Of a stretch of DNA of 64,000 bases, positions 35,901-47,846 are shown piece after piece. The notes beneath the pieces were generated by a model that made no database searches, was not told where the DNA came from, and was given only the letters and a program-made list of their open reading frames with translations. Numbering within the stretch: position 1 is the first letter of the stretch; each line of letters begins with the position of its first letter. Source of the stretch: an uncultured Pseudomonadales bacterium (lineage in GTDB: Bacteria; Pseudomonadota; Gammaproteobacteria; Pseudomonadales; Azotimanducaceae); NCBI GenBank assembly GCA_951813295.1, contig CATOTI010000002.1, positions 2,800,522-2,864,521 of the forward strand, given 5' to 3'. Position numbers and translations under genes: made by a program.

Positions 35901-36475
35901 CGCAGAAGGAAAGGAAGGAATATCTCGACAGTCAGCAAGAAGACCTGGAACAGGCACTGGCGACGTTGAGAACAGCGATCGGTCGTATCGACCGAGAGAC
36001 ACGAACGCGCTTCAAAGCGACGTTTGACGAGGTGAACGGGCACCTCACTAAACTATTCCCGAAAGTGTTCGGCGGAGGACACGCTCACTTAGAGCTCACA
36101 GGGGAGGACATGCTCGACGCCGGGGTGACGCTGATGGCGCAACCACCGGGTAAACGCAACACCAACATTCATCTATTGTCGGGAGGAGAGAAGGCGATGA
36201 CGGCCGTTGCGCTCGTTTTTTCCATCTTTCAGTTGAACCCGAGTCCGGTGTGTCTGTTGGACGAGGTCGACGCACCGTTGGATGATGCCAATGTGGTTCG
36301 TTTTGCGGGGCTGATCGAAGAAATGTCGAGTGATGTTCAGTTCGTGGTGATCACACACAATAAATTGACCATGGAAATGGCGGATCACCTCATGGGCGTG
36401 ACCATGCATGAGCCGGGGGTGTCCCGGATGGTCTCGGTGGACGTAGAAGAAGCCGTTCGCTTGGCGGCGGTGTGA
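32945..36475 (+). CDS. smc: Chromosome segregation ATPase Smc
   Basis: Smc folds and segregates the chromosome as a dimeric ATPase. The 1176 residues have the expected order: N-terminal head with Walker A 31-38 (GPNGCGKS), [32 protein letters not shown], coiled coil, hinge (about 490-650), returning coiled coil, then signature LSGGEK at 1078-1083 and Walker B [15 protein letters not shown]. The TTG start gives the conserved [18 protein letters not shown]. The gene has no scpA/scpB neighbours here. Confidence 0.96.
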   Translation: [1176 protein letters not shown]

Positions 36476-36505
36476 TGCTCGACAAGTCGAGCCCCGGGAA
36501 ATTCT

Positions 36506-40465
<3,960 letters not shown>

Positions 40466-40469
40466 TCGA

Positions 40470-41840
40470 ATGGGCTGGACCGCCAGCGCTCTGTGTGCGG
40501 TCGCCGTCTTCACCGCACCCGGCGTCGACGCGAACGACACGCCCGTGGAGGGGCATCGTTACGAGGTCACGATCGATGCCGATCTCGATTCGGCGACGAT
40601 CGAGGTCACGTTCGACCACGACGTTCGATACCTCTACGCGGGGAGCCGGGCCGCGATCGCCAATCTCGAATCGGCGATCGGCTGCAGCGGCGCGACGATC
40701 GAACGCCGGGGTTGGCGCCTCGTGGTCGCCGGTGAATCCTGCATGACATACCGGAGTCGATTGCCCGATCGGGATAGCCGGCGTCGTGTGGCGATCCCGG
40801 ATGACGTCCGCTGGACGACGTCGGATCAGTGGCTCTGGAAACCGCGGAGAACGCGCGAGCTCAACGTCGGTTTTTCAATGCCTGATGGGCTCGAGGTCTC
40901 AGTGCCTTGGCAGCGGACCGCGGATGGCTTTCGAATCCCCCGGATCGGTTCGAGCGGAAGCGCGGTGACGCTATTCGGTGACCTTTCAAAGATTCGCATA
41001 CCGATCGGTGATACCGCGGTCCGTCTGACCGGAGCGGGTGTCGATATGACGGAAGTCGAACCGTGGATTCGAAGGGCCGTGACAGACGTGGCGTTGGTTT
41101 ATGGACGCTTTCCGGTACCCGAACCGCAGGTTGTCGTCTTGCCGGCGCGCAGTAGCGGACGATCGTCACATGGCGTGTATTTCGGCCATGTGATTCGCGA
41201 CGAAGGAACGGCCATCCAGTTTTACATCGATCCGAGCAAAACGACGGCGGAGATGAATACCGATTGGACCGCCGCGCACGAATTCAGCCACCTCATGCTG
41301 CCCTACACGACGCGATGGGTTTCGGAGGGTTTCGCGAGCTACTACCAGAACGTCCTGCTCGCACGTCGCGGCGAATATAGCGAGACCGAAGTGTGGCGAC
41401 GCTTGACGAATTCGTTCGCCAAGGCGGGCGCGATCCGCAATCCGCCCAAGCTCGCCAACCTCGGCGACCGACCGTTCTGGGAGATGCGGATGTTGATCTA
41501 CTGGAGTGGTGCGGCGCTCGCGCTCATGGCTGACGTCGAACTGCGCAGCCGCCCCGGTGGCGTGGCGAGCCTCGATGATCTGCTCGACGGATTGCAGCGG
41601 TGCTGTCTGCCGGCGCGAACAAGCTGGAGCGGTGCAATGCTCTTCGAGAGGTTCGACGAAATCGACGACTCCGACGTCATGACGTCACTCTTCGAACGTT
41701 TTCTCGCGAGTGACGGCATGCCGGCGGACGTCGACGACTTGCTGGGTCGACTCGGTGTGCGGCGATCGGCCGGCCAGGTATGGTTCGATGAGTCCGCACC
41801 GCTGGCCGGGATCGGCCGCACGATCATGGCAAAACGCTGA
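40470..41840 (+). CDS. Putative secreted gluzincin-like metallopeptidase
   Basis: The 456-residue protein begins with a short signal peptide (MGWTASALCAVAVFTAPGVDA). Zinc-peptidase motif HEFSH (AAHEFSHLMLP) is followed 18 residues later by WVSEGFASYYQ, the second Glu expected of M1/M61-type gluzincins. The N-terminal 200 residues are beta-rich. Its closest class cannot be decided by eye. It follows the lipoprotein gene by 4 bp and ends directly against the stop of the next, convergent gene. Confidence 0.78.
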   Translation: MGWTASALCAVAVFTAPGVDANDTPVEGHRYEVTIDADLDSATIEVTFDHDVRYLYAGSRAAIANLESAIGCSGATIERRGWRLVVAGESCMTYRSRLPDRDSRRRVAIPDDVRWTTSDQWLWKPRRTRELNVGFSMPDGLEVSVPWQRTADGFRIPRIGSSGSAVTLFGDLSKIRIPIGDTAVRLTGAGVDMTEVEPWIRRAVTDVALVYGRFPVPEPQVVVLPARSSGRSSHGVYFGHVIRDEGTAIQFYIDPSKTTAEMNTDWTAAHEFSHLMLPYTTRWVSEGFASYYQNVLLARRGEYSETEVWRRLTNSFAKAGAIRNPPKLANLGDRPFWEMRMLIYWSGAALALMADVELRSRPGGVASLDDLLDGLQRCCLPARTSWSGAMLFERFDEIDDSDVMTSLFERFLASDGMPADVDDLLGRLGVRRSAGQVWFDESAPLAGIGRTIMAKR

Positions 41841-42965
41841 CTACAATCCGGTGTATCGCACCCGATAGATAGCGCCGGCCTGGTCGTCCGAGATGAGCAA
41901 GTCGCCGTCGGGCGTGACGATGACGTCGTTGGGCCGACCGGATGCTTGCTCCCCAACGAGCCAATGGTCGAGAAAGGGCTCGTAGCGCGGTTTGCCGTCT
42001 TCGAACAGGACGACGCTCACGCGATAGCCCACCTTCGATGAGCGATTCCAGGAGCCGTGTTCGGCGATGAAGAGGGCGTCGCGGTATTGAGCCGGGAATT
42101 GATCCGCCGTGTAGAACGCGAGACCGAGTGCGGCCGAGTGCGCCTGGATTTCGACTTCAGGCGCGACGTAATCGGCGGCATCGTGCCCTTCGCCGAACTT
42201 GGGATCGGCGATCCCGTCGGCGTGAATGAACGGGTAACCGAAGTGACTACCATCGCTCGAGAGACGGTTGATCTCTTCGCCGGGAACGTCGTCACCCAAC
42301 ATGTCCCGACCGTTGTCGGAGAACCACATCTCGCCGCTTTGTGGATGCCAATCGAAGCCGACGCTGTTTCGTACGCCGTGCGCGACCACCTCCGTGTTGC
42401 CCGTCCAGGGGTTCATGCGCATGATGCTCGCAAACCGCTTGTCTTCTGAAAGGCAGATATTGCAAGGCGCACCGACTGGGACGTAGAGGTTCCCGTCCGG
42501 GCCGAAACCGAGGTACTTCCAGCCGTGGTGTCGTTCCGTGGGTAAGTCATCAGTGATGAGTTCCGGCGTTGGTTCGGATTCGCGCGTCGCGGCGATATCG
42601 GGAAAGCGCCAGATCTCATTGAGGGCGCCGACATAGAGGTCGCCATCGGCGAGGGCAAGCCCGCTCGGCATCGTGAGATCTCTCGCGATCGTCACGACCC
42701 GGGGCTCACCACCCGTCGGGATGACTGCGTACACGACGCCCGCGCGGCGTGTGCCAACGTAGAGTACGCCATCGTCACCCAGCGCCATCTGTCGTGCGTT
42801 CGGCACCTCGTCGGTGTACGTCGAGAACTCGAAACCAGGCGGTGCGGGATCCGCGCTTGCCGGTGAGACGAGCAAGAAACCGAGCGCAAAAGCGATAACC
42901 GTGACGTAGCCTCCGGCGCGGAAGGCGGAACGTCGGATGTTCACGAATCGATTGGACTTTTTCAT
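41841..42965 (-). CDS. Sorbosone dehydrogenase / PQQ-dependent sugar dehydrogenase-like protein
   Basis: The 374-residue protein starts with a signal peptide (about 35 residues, ending SPASADPAP) and folds as a beta-propeller of the soluble glucose/sorbosone dehydrogenase class: GDDGVLYVGTRRAG, MPSGLALADGDLYVGA, HHGWKYLGFGPDGNLYVPVG, GVRNSVGFDWHPQSGEMWFSDNGRDMLG, PGEEINRL and FIAEHGSWNRSSKVGYRV. These motifs typically bind PQQ and Ca2+. Periplasmic oxidation of an aldose is plausible; no PQQ synthesis genes are in the window. Confidence 0.85.
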   Translation of the reverse strand: MKKSNRFVNIRRSAFRAGGYVTVIAFALGFLLVSPASADPAPPGFEFSTYTDEVPNARQMALGDDGVLYVGTRRAGVVYAVIPTGGEPRVVTIARDLTMPSGLALADGDLYVGALNEIWRFPDIAATRESEPTPELITDDLPTERHHGWKYLGFGPDGNLYVPVGAPCNICLSEDKRFASIMRMNPWTGNTEVVAHGVRNSVGFDWHPQSGEMWFSDNGRDMLGDDVPGEEINRLSSDGSHFGYPFIHADGIADPKFGEGHDAADYVAPEVEIQAHSAALGLAFYTADQFPAQYRDALFIAEHGSWNRSSKVGYRVSVVLFEDGKPRYEPFLDHWLVGEQASGRPNDVIVTPDGDLLISDDQAGAIYRVRYTGL

Positions 42966-43086
42966 GCGCACAGATTGCCATGTTCGCGATGAGACTTCGT
43001 TGCAGCGCGTGATTTCGTTGTACGAAGCCGTCGCGCGCGCACTTGCACTGATTCCCGTCGTCGGATGATCTAGGATCGATGGCCGA

Positions 43087-45189
43087 ATGACCGAGCAATC
43101 GACGGAACACGACGCGGCCGGCGCAAAGCTGACGGAAGCCCAGAAAGAGACGATCCAGACGGCCTACCGCGCGTGGCTCAAGGGGCGTGGGTTCTCGCCG
43201 CGTCGCGGGCAGCGGGAGATGATCGCCAACGTCGCGCGCTGGGTTGCCGGGGATGAGCCGCGGATCGGCGTGGTCGAAGCTGGCACGGGTACCGGCAAGA
43301 CGGCGGCGTACTGCCTCGCGATCCTACCGGTCGCGCAAGCGCTCAATAAACGTGTGGTGATCGCCACGGCCACGATCGCGCTTCAGGAACAAGTCGTTTT
43401 GCGCGACCTCCCGGATATCCAGCAGCACGCGGGGCTCGACTTCGATTTCACGCTGGCCAAAGGACGCGGGCGCTACGTTTGCCTCAAACGGCTGGACGAC
43501 CATCTGGTGGGGCGCCAGGCAGACCTCCTGCCCGGTTTCGAGCCGGCGAGTAACGAAGACGAAGCGCTTTTCGAGGAGCTCCTGCGTAAATTCGCGGCGA
43601 ACGAGTGGAACGGCGAGCTCGAATCCTGGCCCGACGGCGTCGATCAATCCGCCTGGTCACGCGTTACGACGGATCATCGGGGTTGCACGAACAACCGCTG
43701 CAGCTATTTCCGCCAATGCCCGTTCTTCAAAGCGCGGGCATCGATCGACGAGGCCGACGTCATCGTCGCGAATCACGACCTCGTTCTCGCCGACCTGGCA
43801 CTCGGCGGCGGCGTCGTGTTGCCGGATCCTGCCGATACGATCTACATCCTCGACGAAGCTCACCACCTACCCGACAAGACGCAACAGCATTTCACGAACC
43901 GGTGTCGTCTGCGGACGACTTCGCAATGGCTCGATCAGGTTGCAACGACGCTCGGCACGATGGTGACGCGGTTCGGGCGTCCGCCCGAGGCGATTCAGGC
44001 AGCGGCTAAGGTCGCGAAAGATACCGAGGTGATTACCGGGCTCCTTTCGGAACTCGAGCACCTGGTGGAGCAATTCGAATTCTCGCCGCGCGATGACGAC
44101 CATGAGATCGCGCGGTTGCCGTCGGGCGCGGTACCGGACGAAGTGGTTGAGCTATCGGTTCCCCTCGCGCGCTACTTTTCGAGCGTTGGGACGGTGCTCG
44201 AGGACCTCGCTGAGAAGGTGACCGACGTCGTCGACGGCGAGCTCAGTTGGTCGAATGCGGAGCAAGCGGAGGATTGGCTGCCCGTGCTCGGTCAGCTCGC
44301 GAGTCGGGCGTCCGCCAACGAAGCACTCTTCACGGACTATGCGCGTTGGGAGAGCAAGTCGCGTGCCGCGCGCTGGGTTGTCCGGATGTCCTTCGAGATC
44401 GGCAGCGATGTAGAACTCGTGAGCGCGCCCCTCAATCCCGGGGAGATCCTCGGCGACGTGTTGTGGGATGCCTGTCACGCGGCGCTCGCGACTTCGGCGA
44501 CCTTGTGCGCCTTGGGGCGTTTCGACCGATTCCTCGACCGGGCCGGGTTGCCGCAAGAGGTCGATGCCGTGCGGATTCCGAGCCCGTTCGATTTCCCGAA
44601 TATCGCCACGTTCCGCGTTCCCGTCATGCAGAGCGATCCGCGAAGTGCGACGGCGCATACCGAAGAGATTGGCCGCTTGTTGCCGGACCTCCTGGAGGAG
44701 GATTCGAGCGCGCTGGTGCTCTTTACCTCCTGGCGTCAGTTTCGTGCGGTGGTCGATGCCATGCCCCGGAAGATTCTTGATCGTGCACATCTCCAGGGCC
44801 GGTCGAGCAAACAGCGCCTGCTCGACGAACATCGCGAGGCGATCGATCGGGGTGAGCCGAGCTATCTCTTCGGCCTGGCGAGCTTCGCCGAAGGAGTGGA
44901 TCTACCGGGCGATTACTGTCGCCACGTGATCATCGCGAAGATCCCGTTCTCGGTGCCGGACGACCCGCTCGATGAAGCGCTTGCCGAGTGGTTCGAGGAG
45001 CAGGGCCGTAATCCCTTTTTCGAGATCACGGTACCGGATGCGTCCCTACGTCTCGTGCAGGCGTGCGGCCGGCTCATACGCAATGAGAAGGATTCGGGTC
45101 GGATCACGTTGCTCGACCAGCGCATCCGACAGCTTCGTTACGGTCGGGCGTTGCTCGATGCGTTGCCGCCTTATCGAATGGTGACCTAG
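43087..45189 (+). CDS. dinG: ATP-dependent DNA helicase DinG
   Basis: DinG is a 5'-3' iron-sulfur helicase of the XPD/Rad3 group that unwinds R-loops and G-quadruplexes. The 700 residues have Walker A at 66-72 (GTGTGKT), iron-sulfur cysteines around GRYVCLKR, HRGCTNNRCSYFRQCPFF, the VIVANHDL motif, Walker B ILDEAHHLPD, and C-terminal VLFTSW, LFGLASFAEGVDLPGD and QACGRLIRNEKDSG. No LexA-type box is visible in the 115 bp upstream. Its stop shares the tetramer CTAG (45186-45189) with the stop of the convergent DoxX gene. Confidence 0.95.
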   Translation: MTEQSTEHDAAGAKLTEAQKETIQTAYRAWLKGRGFSPRRGQREMIANVARWVAGDEPRIGVVEAGTGTGKTAAYCLAILPVAQALNKRVVIATATIALQEQVVLRDLPDIQQHAGLDFDFTLAKGRGRYVCLKRLDDHLVGRQADLLPGFEPASNEDEALFEELLRKFAANEWNGELESWPDGVDQSAWSRVTTDHRGCTNNRCSYFRQCPFFKARASIDEADVIVANHDLVLADLALGGGVVLPDPADTIYILDEAHHLPDKTQQHFTNRCRLRTTSQWLDQVATTLGTMVTRFGRPPEAIQAAAKVAKDTEVITGLLSELEHLVEQFEFSPRDDDHEIARLPSGAVPDEVVELSVPLARYFSSVGTVLEDLAEKVTDVVDGELSWSNAEQAEDWLPVLGQLASRASANEALFTDYARWESKSRAARWVVRMSFEIGSDVELVSAPLNPGEILGDVLWDACHAALATSATLCALGRFDRFLDRAGLPQEVDAVRIPSPFDFPNIATFRVPVMQSDPRSATAHTEEIGRLLPDLLEEDSSALVLFTSWRQFRAVVDAMPRKILDRAHLQGRSSKQRLLDEHREAIDRGEPSYLFGLASFAEGVDLPGDYCRHVIIAKIPFSVPDDPLDEALAEWFEEQGRNPFFEITVPDASLRLVQACGRLIRNEKDSGRITLLDQRIRQLRYGRALLDALPPYRMVT

Positions 45190-45788
45190 CTGCTCGCCCG
45201 GTTTCGGAATCGATCGATGTAGTAGTCGACGCTCGTGTAGCGACCACCGCCGGTGAAGAAGAGCGACAGCAGCATTACGAAATACATCGCCGCGAACTCG
45301 ATGCCATTGTTGAGGATGGTGATCGAACCGCGGCCGGAGAGGTAACGGTAGTTGCCGTGCTCGCGGAGGATCGAGATCGCGCGCGACTTGCGCTCGGCCG
45401 CTTCGAGAACGCGGTCGTTCGCGAGCCAGCTGCTCGAGTCGGAGATCGCGAGCCAGCCGTTGTCCCAATGAACCGCCAGTGCGGCGACCAGCATGGTCAC
45501 CATCAATGGAATCGTGATGAGGCGTGTGGCGAGTCCGACGAGCAGGAGCATGCCGCCAAAGAATTCCGCGCCGATGGCGAGCGCGGCCATGACCTCCGGC
45601 AACGGCATTCCGAGACTTCCACCGAACCAGGCTGCCGTGTTCTCGAAGGAGATCAGCTTGTTGTATCCGGCCTGGATCATGACGGGCGCGAGGATCAGGC
45701 GGAGTAGCAGCGGCGCAAGGCCGTCGGCAGGCTTCGTGTACTCGATCGCCTGGTTATAGAGTCCCTCGACTCTCGCAAGTGTTGCCAT
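45186..45788 (-). CDS. DoxX family membrane protein
   Basis: The 200-residue protein has four hydrophobic helices with the DoxX pattern: LAPLLLRLILAPVMIQAGYNKLISF, ALAIGAEFFGGMLLLVGLATRLITIPLMVTM and a final FAAMYFVMLLSLFFTGGGRYTSVDYY. A 60-residue loop with charged residues separates helices three and four, longer than in minimal DoxX proteins. The function in bacteria is not settled. It ends in CTAG shared with dinG. Confidence 0.85.
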   Translation of the reverse strand: MATLARVEGLYNQAIEYTKPADGLAPLLLRLILAPVMIQAGYNKLISFENTAAWFGGSLGMPLPEVMAALAIGAEFFGGMLLLVGLATRLITIPLMVTMLVAALAVHWDNGWLAISDSSSWLANDRVLEAAERKSRAISILREHGNYRYLSGRGSITILNNGIEFAAMYFVMLLSLFFTGGGRYTSVDYYIDRFRNRASS

Positions 45789-45865
45789 CTGTCACGCCCG
45801 TCTTCTTTGCGTAGTTAGACTGGGGCGCGACTTTTCGTTCCATCACTCACACTTTTCTGTCCCAC

Positions 45866-46708
45866 ATGCGCCTGGCTGATCTTCTCTCTCTCAAAGTCGA
45901 TCCCGAGATCGAACGCGTCCTCGCTGGGTTGCCAGAAGGCCCGCCTGACTATCGTGAGCTCGCTTGTCTGCTCGTCGAACGCTGGCGGGGTCGTGGCGAT
46001 CAGTGTGTCGGCATCGGCGGCGGTCAGGGCGCTGGAAAGTCGACGCTGGGTCGACTGATCCAGGCGGCGGGTCAGTCCATGGGCGTGCGCATCGAGGTGA
46101 TTTCGCTCGACGACTTCTACTTGCCGAAGGCCGAACGTGAAGCGCTCGCCGAACGTGTCCATCCACTCCTTGCGACGCGCGGTCCGCCCGGAACGCACGA
46201 GATGGAACTCCTCGAGGCGACGATCAGCGCGCTCGCGCGATCAGGGAGCGTCGCCATCCCGGAATTCGACAAGGGCCGCGATGACCGTGTTGCCCATCGT
46301 TCAGTCGATGCACCGGTCGACCTCGTCGTGCTTGAAGGATGGTGTGTCGGTGCACCCGTTCGATCTCCTGAGGAACTGAACGAGCCAGTCAATTCGCTCG
46401 AGCGCATCGATGATGCCGGCGCGGTCTGGCGGGATTTCGTTGAGCGGGCACTCGTCGACTATCAGCGTGCCTATGCGCTTCTGTCCGATCTCGTCTTTCT
46501 CCGAGTACCGGGGCTCGACGCCGTGCGTCGATGGCGTTTGCAGCAAGAGCGGGAGAGGCCGCCGGAACAGCGTCTCACGGCCGAGGACGTCGATCGGTTC
46601 GTCGAACACTACGAACGTATTACCCGACGCATGCTGCGCGGAACCGAAGCGGGGGTCACCGTCACACTCGCGGACGACCACAGCGTTGCCGCGCTTTCGT
46701 TCGGTTAG
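45866..46708 (+). CDS. Glycerate kinase-like P-loop kinase
   Basis: The 280 residues resemble plant-type D-glycerate 3-kinase and the related YggC-like bacterial kinases: P-loop GGQGAGKST (52-60), VISLDDFYLPKAERE, HPLLATRGPPGTHEMELL, VAIPEFDKGRDDR, and VVLEGWCVGAP. It would phosphorylate glycerate or a similar small substrate. It has its own upstream gap (77 bp from the divergent DoxX gene). Confidence 0.82.
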   Translation: MRLADLLSLKVDPEIERVLAGLPEGPPDYRELACLLVERWRGRGDQCVGIGGGQGAGKSTLGRLIQAAGQSMGVRIEVISLDDFYLPKAEREALAERVHPLLATRGPPGTHEMELLEATISALARSGSVAIPEFDKGRDDRVAHRSVDAPVDLVVLEGWCVGAPVRSPEELNEPVNSLERIDDAGAVWRDFVERALVDYQRAYALLSDLVFLRVPGLDAVRRWRLQQERERPPEQRLTAEDVDRFVEHYERITRRMLRGTEAGVTVTLADDHSVAALSFG

Positions 46709-46710
46709 CT

Positions 46711-46727
46711 ATTCAGACTCGATTCAG
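46711..46727 (+). promoter_or_regulatory. Direct repeat ATTCAG-N5-ATTCAG upstream of the two-component operon
   Basis: Two copies of ATTCAG spaced by 5 bases give an 11-bp period, the geometry bound by OmpR/PhoP-type response regulators. It lies 145 bp before the PepSY gene, just after the kinase stop, and is a candidate autoregulatory site for the downstream regulator. Confidence 0.35.
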
Positions 46728-46872
46728 TGATCCGGATCGATACTTCCTGTCAGCAAAAGCTGGAGCAATCCATGGTCGTTCTCGTCGTGCGTACGTCCTC
46801 TTTGCCGCTCCCATCGATGAAGCGAAGGCGTACTATCGGACGCGCCCGCTGCGTCGAGGCTGAGGGGAAGGC

Positions 46873-47157
46873 ATGAGAGTGATCGCCCGATGGTTTGCGC
46901 TCGTTCTGTTAGCGGTGATGGTCGTTCCGTCCGTCGCCGAACGAGCGCCGCGCACACCTGATCCGAATCCGGAGCAGGCATTTTCCGCTACCGGCGGCGT
47001 CACTCTTCGTGATGCGGTCGCGATCGTTCGCCAGGCATTCGGCGGTAAGGTCATCAGCGCTCAAGAAATCGATGGGTTGTACCGCATACGTGTCGTGACC
47101 GATGGCTCGGTCCGGACCGTTCGTGTCGATCGACGCGGACGACTCGTGAAGCCTTAG
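46873..47157 (+). CDS. Small secreted PepSY-domain protein
   Basis: The 94-residue product has a signal peptide (VIARWFALVLLAVMVVPSVA) and one PepSY-type unit: VTLRDAVAIVRQAFGGKVISAQEIDGLYRIRVVTDGSVRTVRVDRRGRLV. PepSY proteins are often encoded with PhoPQ-like systems and are proposed to inhibit proteases or modulate the sensor in the periplasm. The gene is 11 bp before the response regulator gene, so it belongs to the same operon. AGGGGAAGG just before the ATG is a good ribosome site. Confidence 0.85.
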   Translation: MRVIARWFALVLLAVMVVPSVAERAPRTPDPNPEQAFSATGGVTLRDAVAIVRQAFGGKVISAQEIDGLYRIRVVTDGSVRTVRVDRRGRLVKP

Positions 47158-47168
47158 CGGGGAAAACT

Positions 47169-47846
47169 ATGCGAATTCTGATTGTTGAAGACGAAGCGTT
47201 GTTGGCGGCGCAGCTCGACAAGTTCCTACGCGACGAAGGATTCGTCGTCGACATGGCGGGTGATGGCGAGGTCGCGCTCTACCGATTTCGCGAGTACAGC
47301 TACGACGCCGCAATCGTGGATCTCGGGCTGCCGAAGGTGGATGGCATCGATCTCATTCGCCGGGTCCGTGCGGAAGGCATCGAAACTCCGATTCTGATCA
47401 CGACGAACCGCGACTCGATCGCCGACAAAGTGCAAGGCTACGAGGCAGGTGCCGATGAATATGTCGAAAAGACGAAGGTCGATTTTGCCGAGATTCCGCT
47501 CAAGCTGAACGCGCTGATTCGCCGCAGTGGACGCCAGACGACCCCGGCGTTGCGAGCGGGAGACATCACGCTCGACACCGTCGGGAAAACGGTTTCCCTC
47601 GCGGGCGTGCCCATCGAGCTGACGGCCTACGAGTACCGCGTGCTCGAATACCTCATGATGAAGCCGGGACAGGTGGTCTCGAAGACTGAACTCACGGAAC
47701 ATCTCTACGAGCAGGACTTCGATCGGGACAGCAACGTGATTGAGGTATTCGTGGGCAGGCTACGTAAAAAGATCGATCCGGCCGGCGACGCCAAACCGAT
47801 TCGTACCGTACGTGGGCAAGGCTACCGGTTTGCCCTGGAAGAGTAG
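47169..47846 (+). CDS. OmpR/PhoP-family response regulator
   Basis: The 225-residue protein has a receiver domain with the acidic pocket EDE at 7-9, phospho-acceptor Asp51 (VDLGLPKVDG) and a Lys in ADEYVEKTKVDF, where the usual Lys-Pro is Lys-Thr and the loop is longer. The C-terminal winged helix (TAYEYRVLEYLMMKPGQVVSKTELTEHLY, SNVIEVFVGRLRKKI, RTVRGQGYRF) is standard for the family. It is co-transcribed with PepSY and the kinase. Confidence 0.93.
   Translation: MRILIVEDEALLAAQLDKFLRDEGFVVDMAGDGEVALYRFREYSYDAAIVDLGLPKVDGIDLIRRVRAEGIETPILITTNRDSIADKVQGYEAGADEYVEKTKVDFAEIPLKLNALIRRSGRQTTPALRAGDITLDTVGKTVSLAGVPIELTAYEYRVLEYLMMKPGQVVSKTELTEHLYEQDFDRDSNVIEVFVGRLRKKIDPAGDAKPIRTVRGQGYRFALEE

Noticed and set aside
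42972..43086. LexA box before dinG
   Set aside because: dinG is SOS-controlled in E. coli, so I looked for CTGT-N8-ACAG here but found none.
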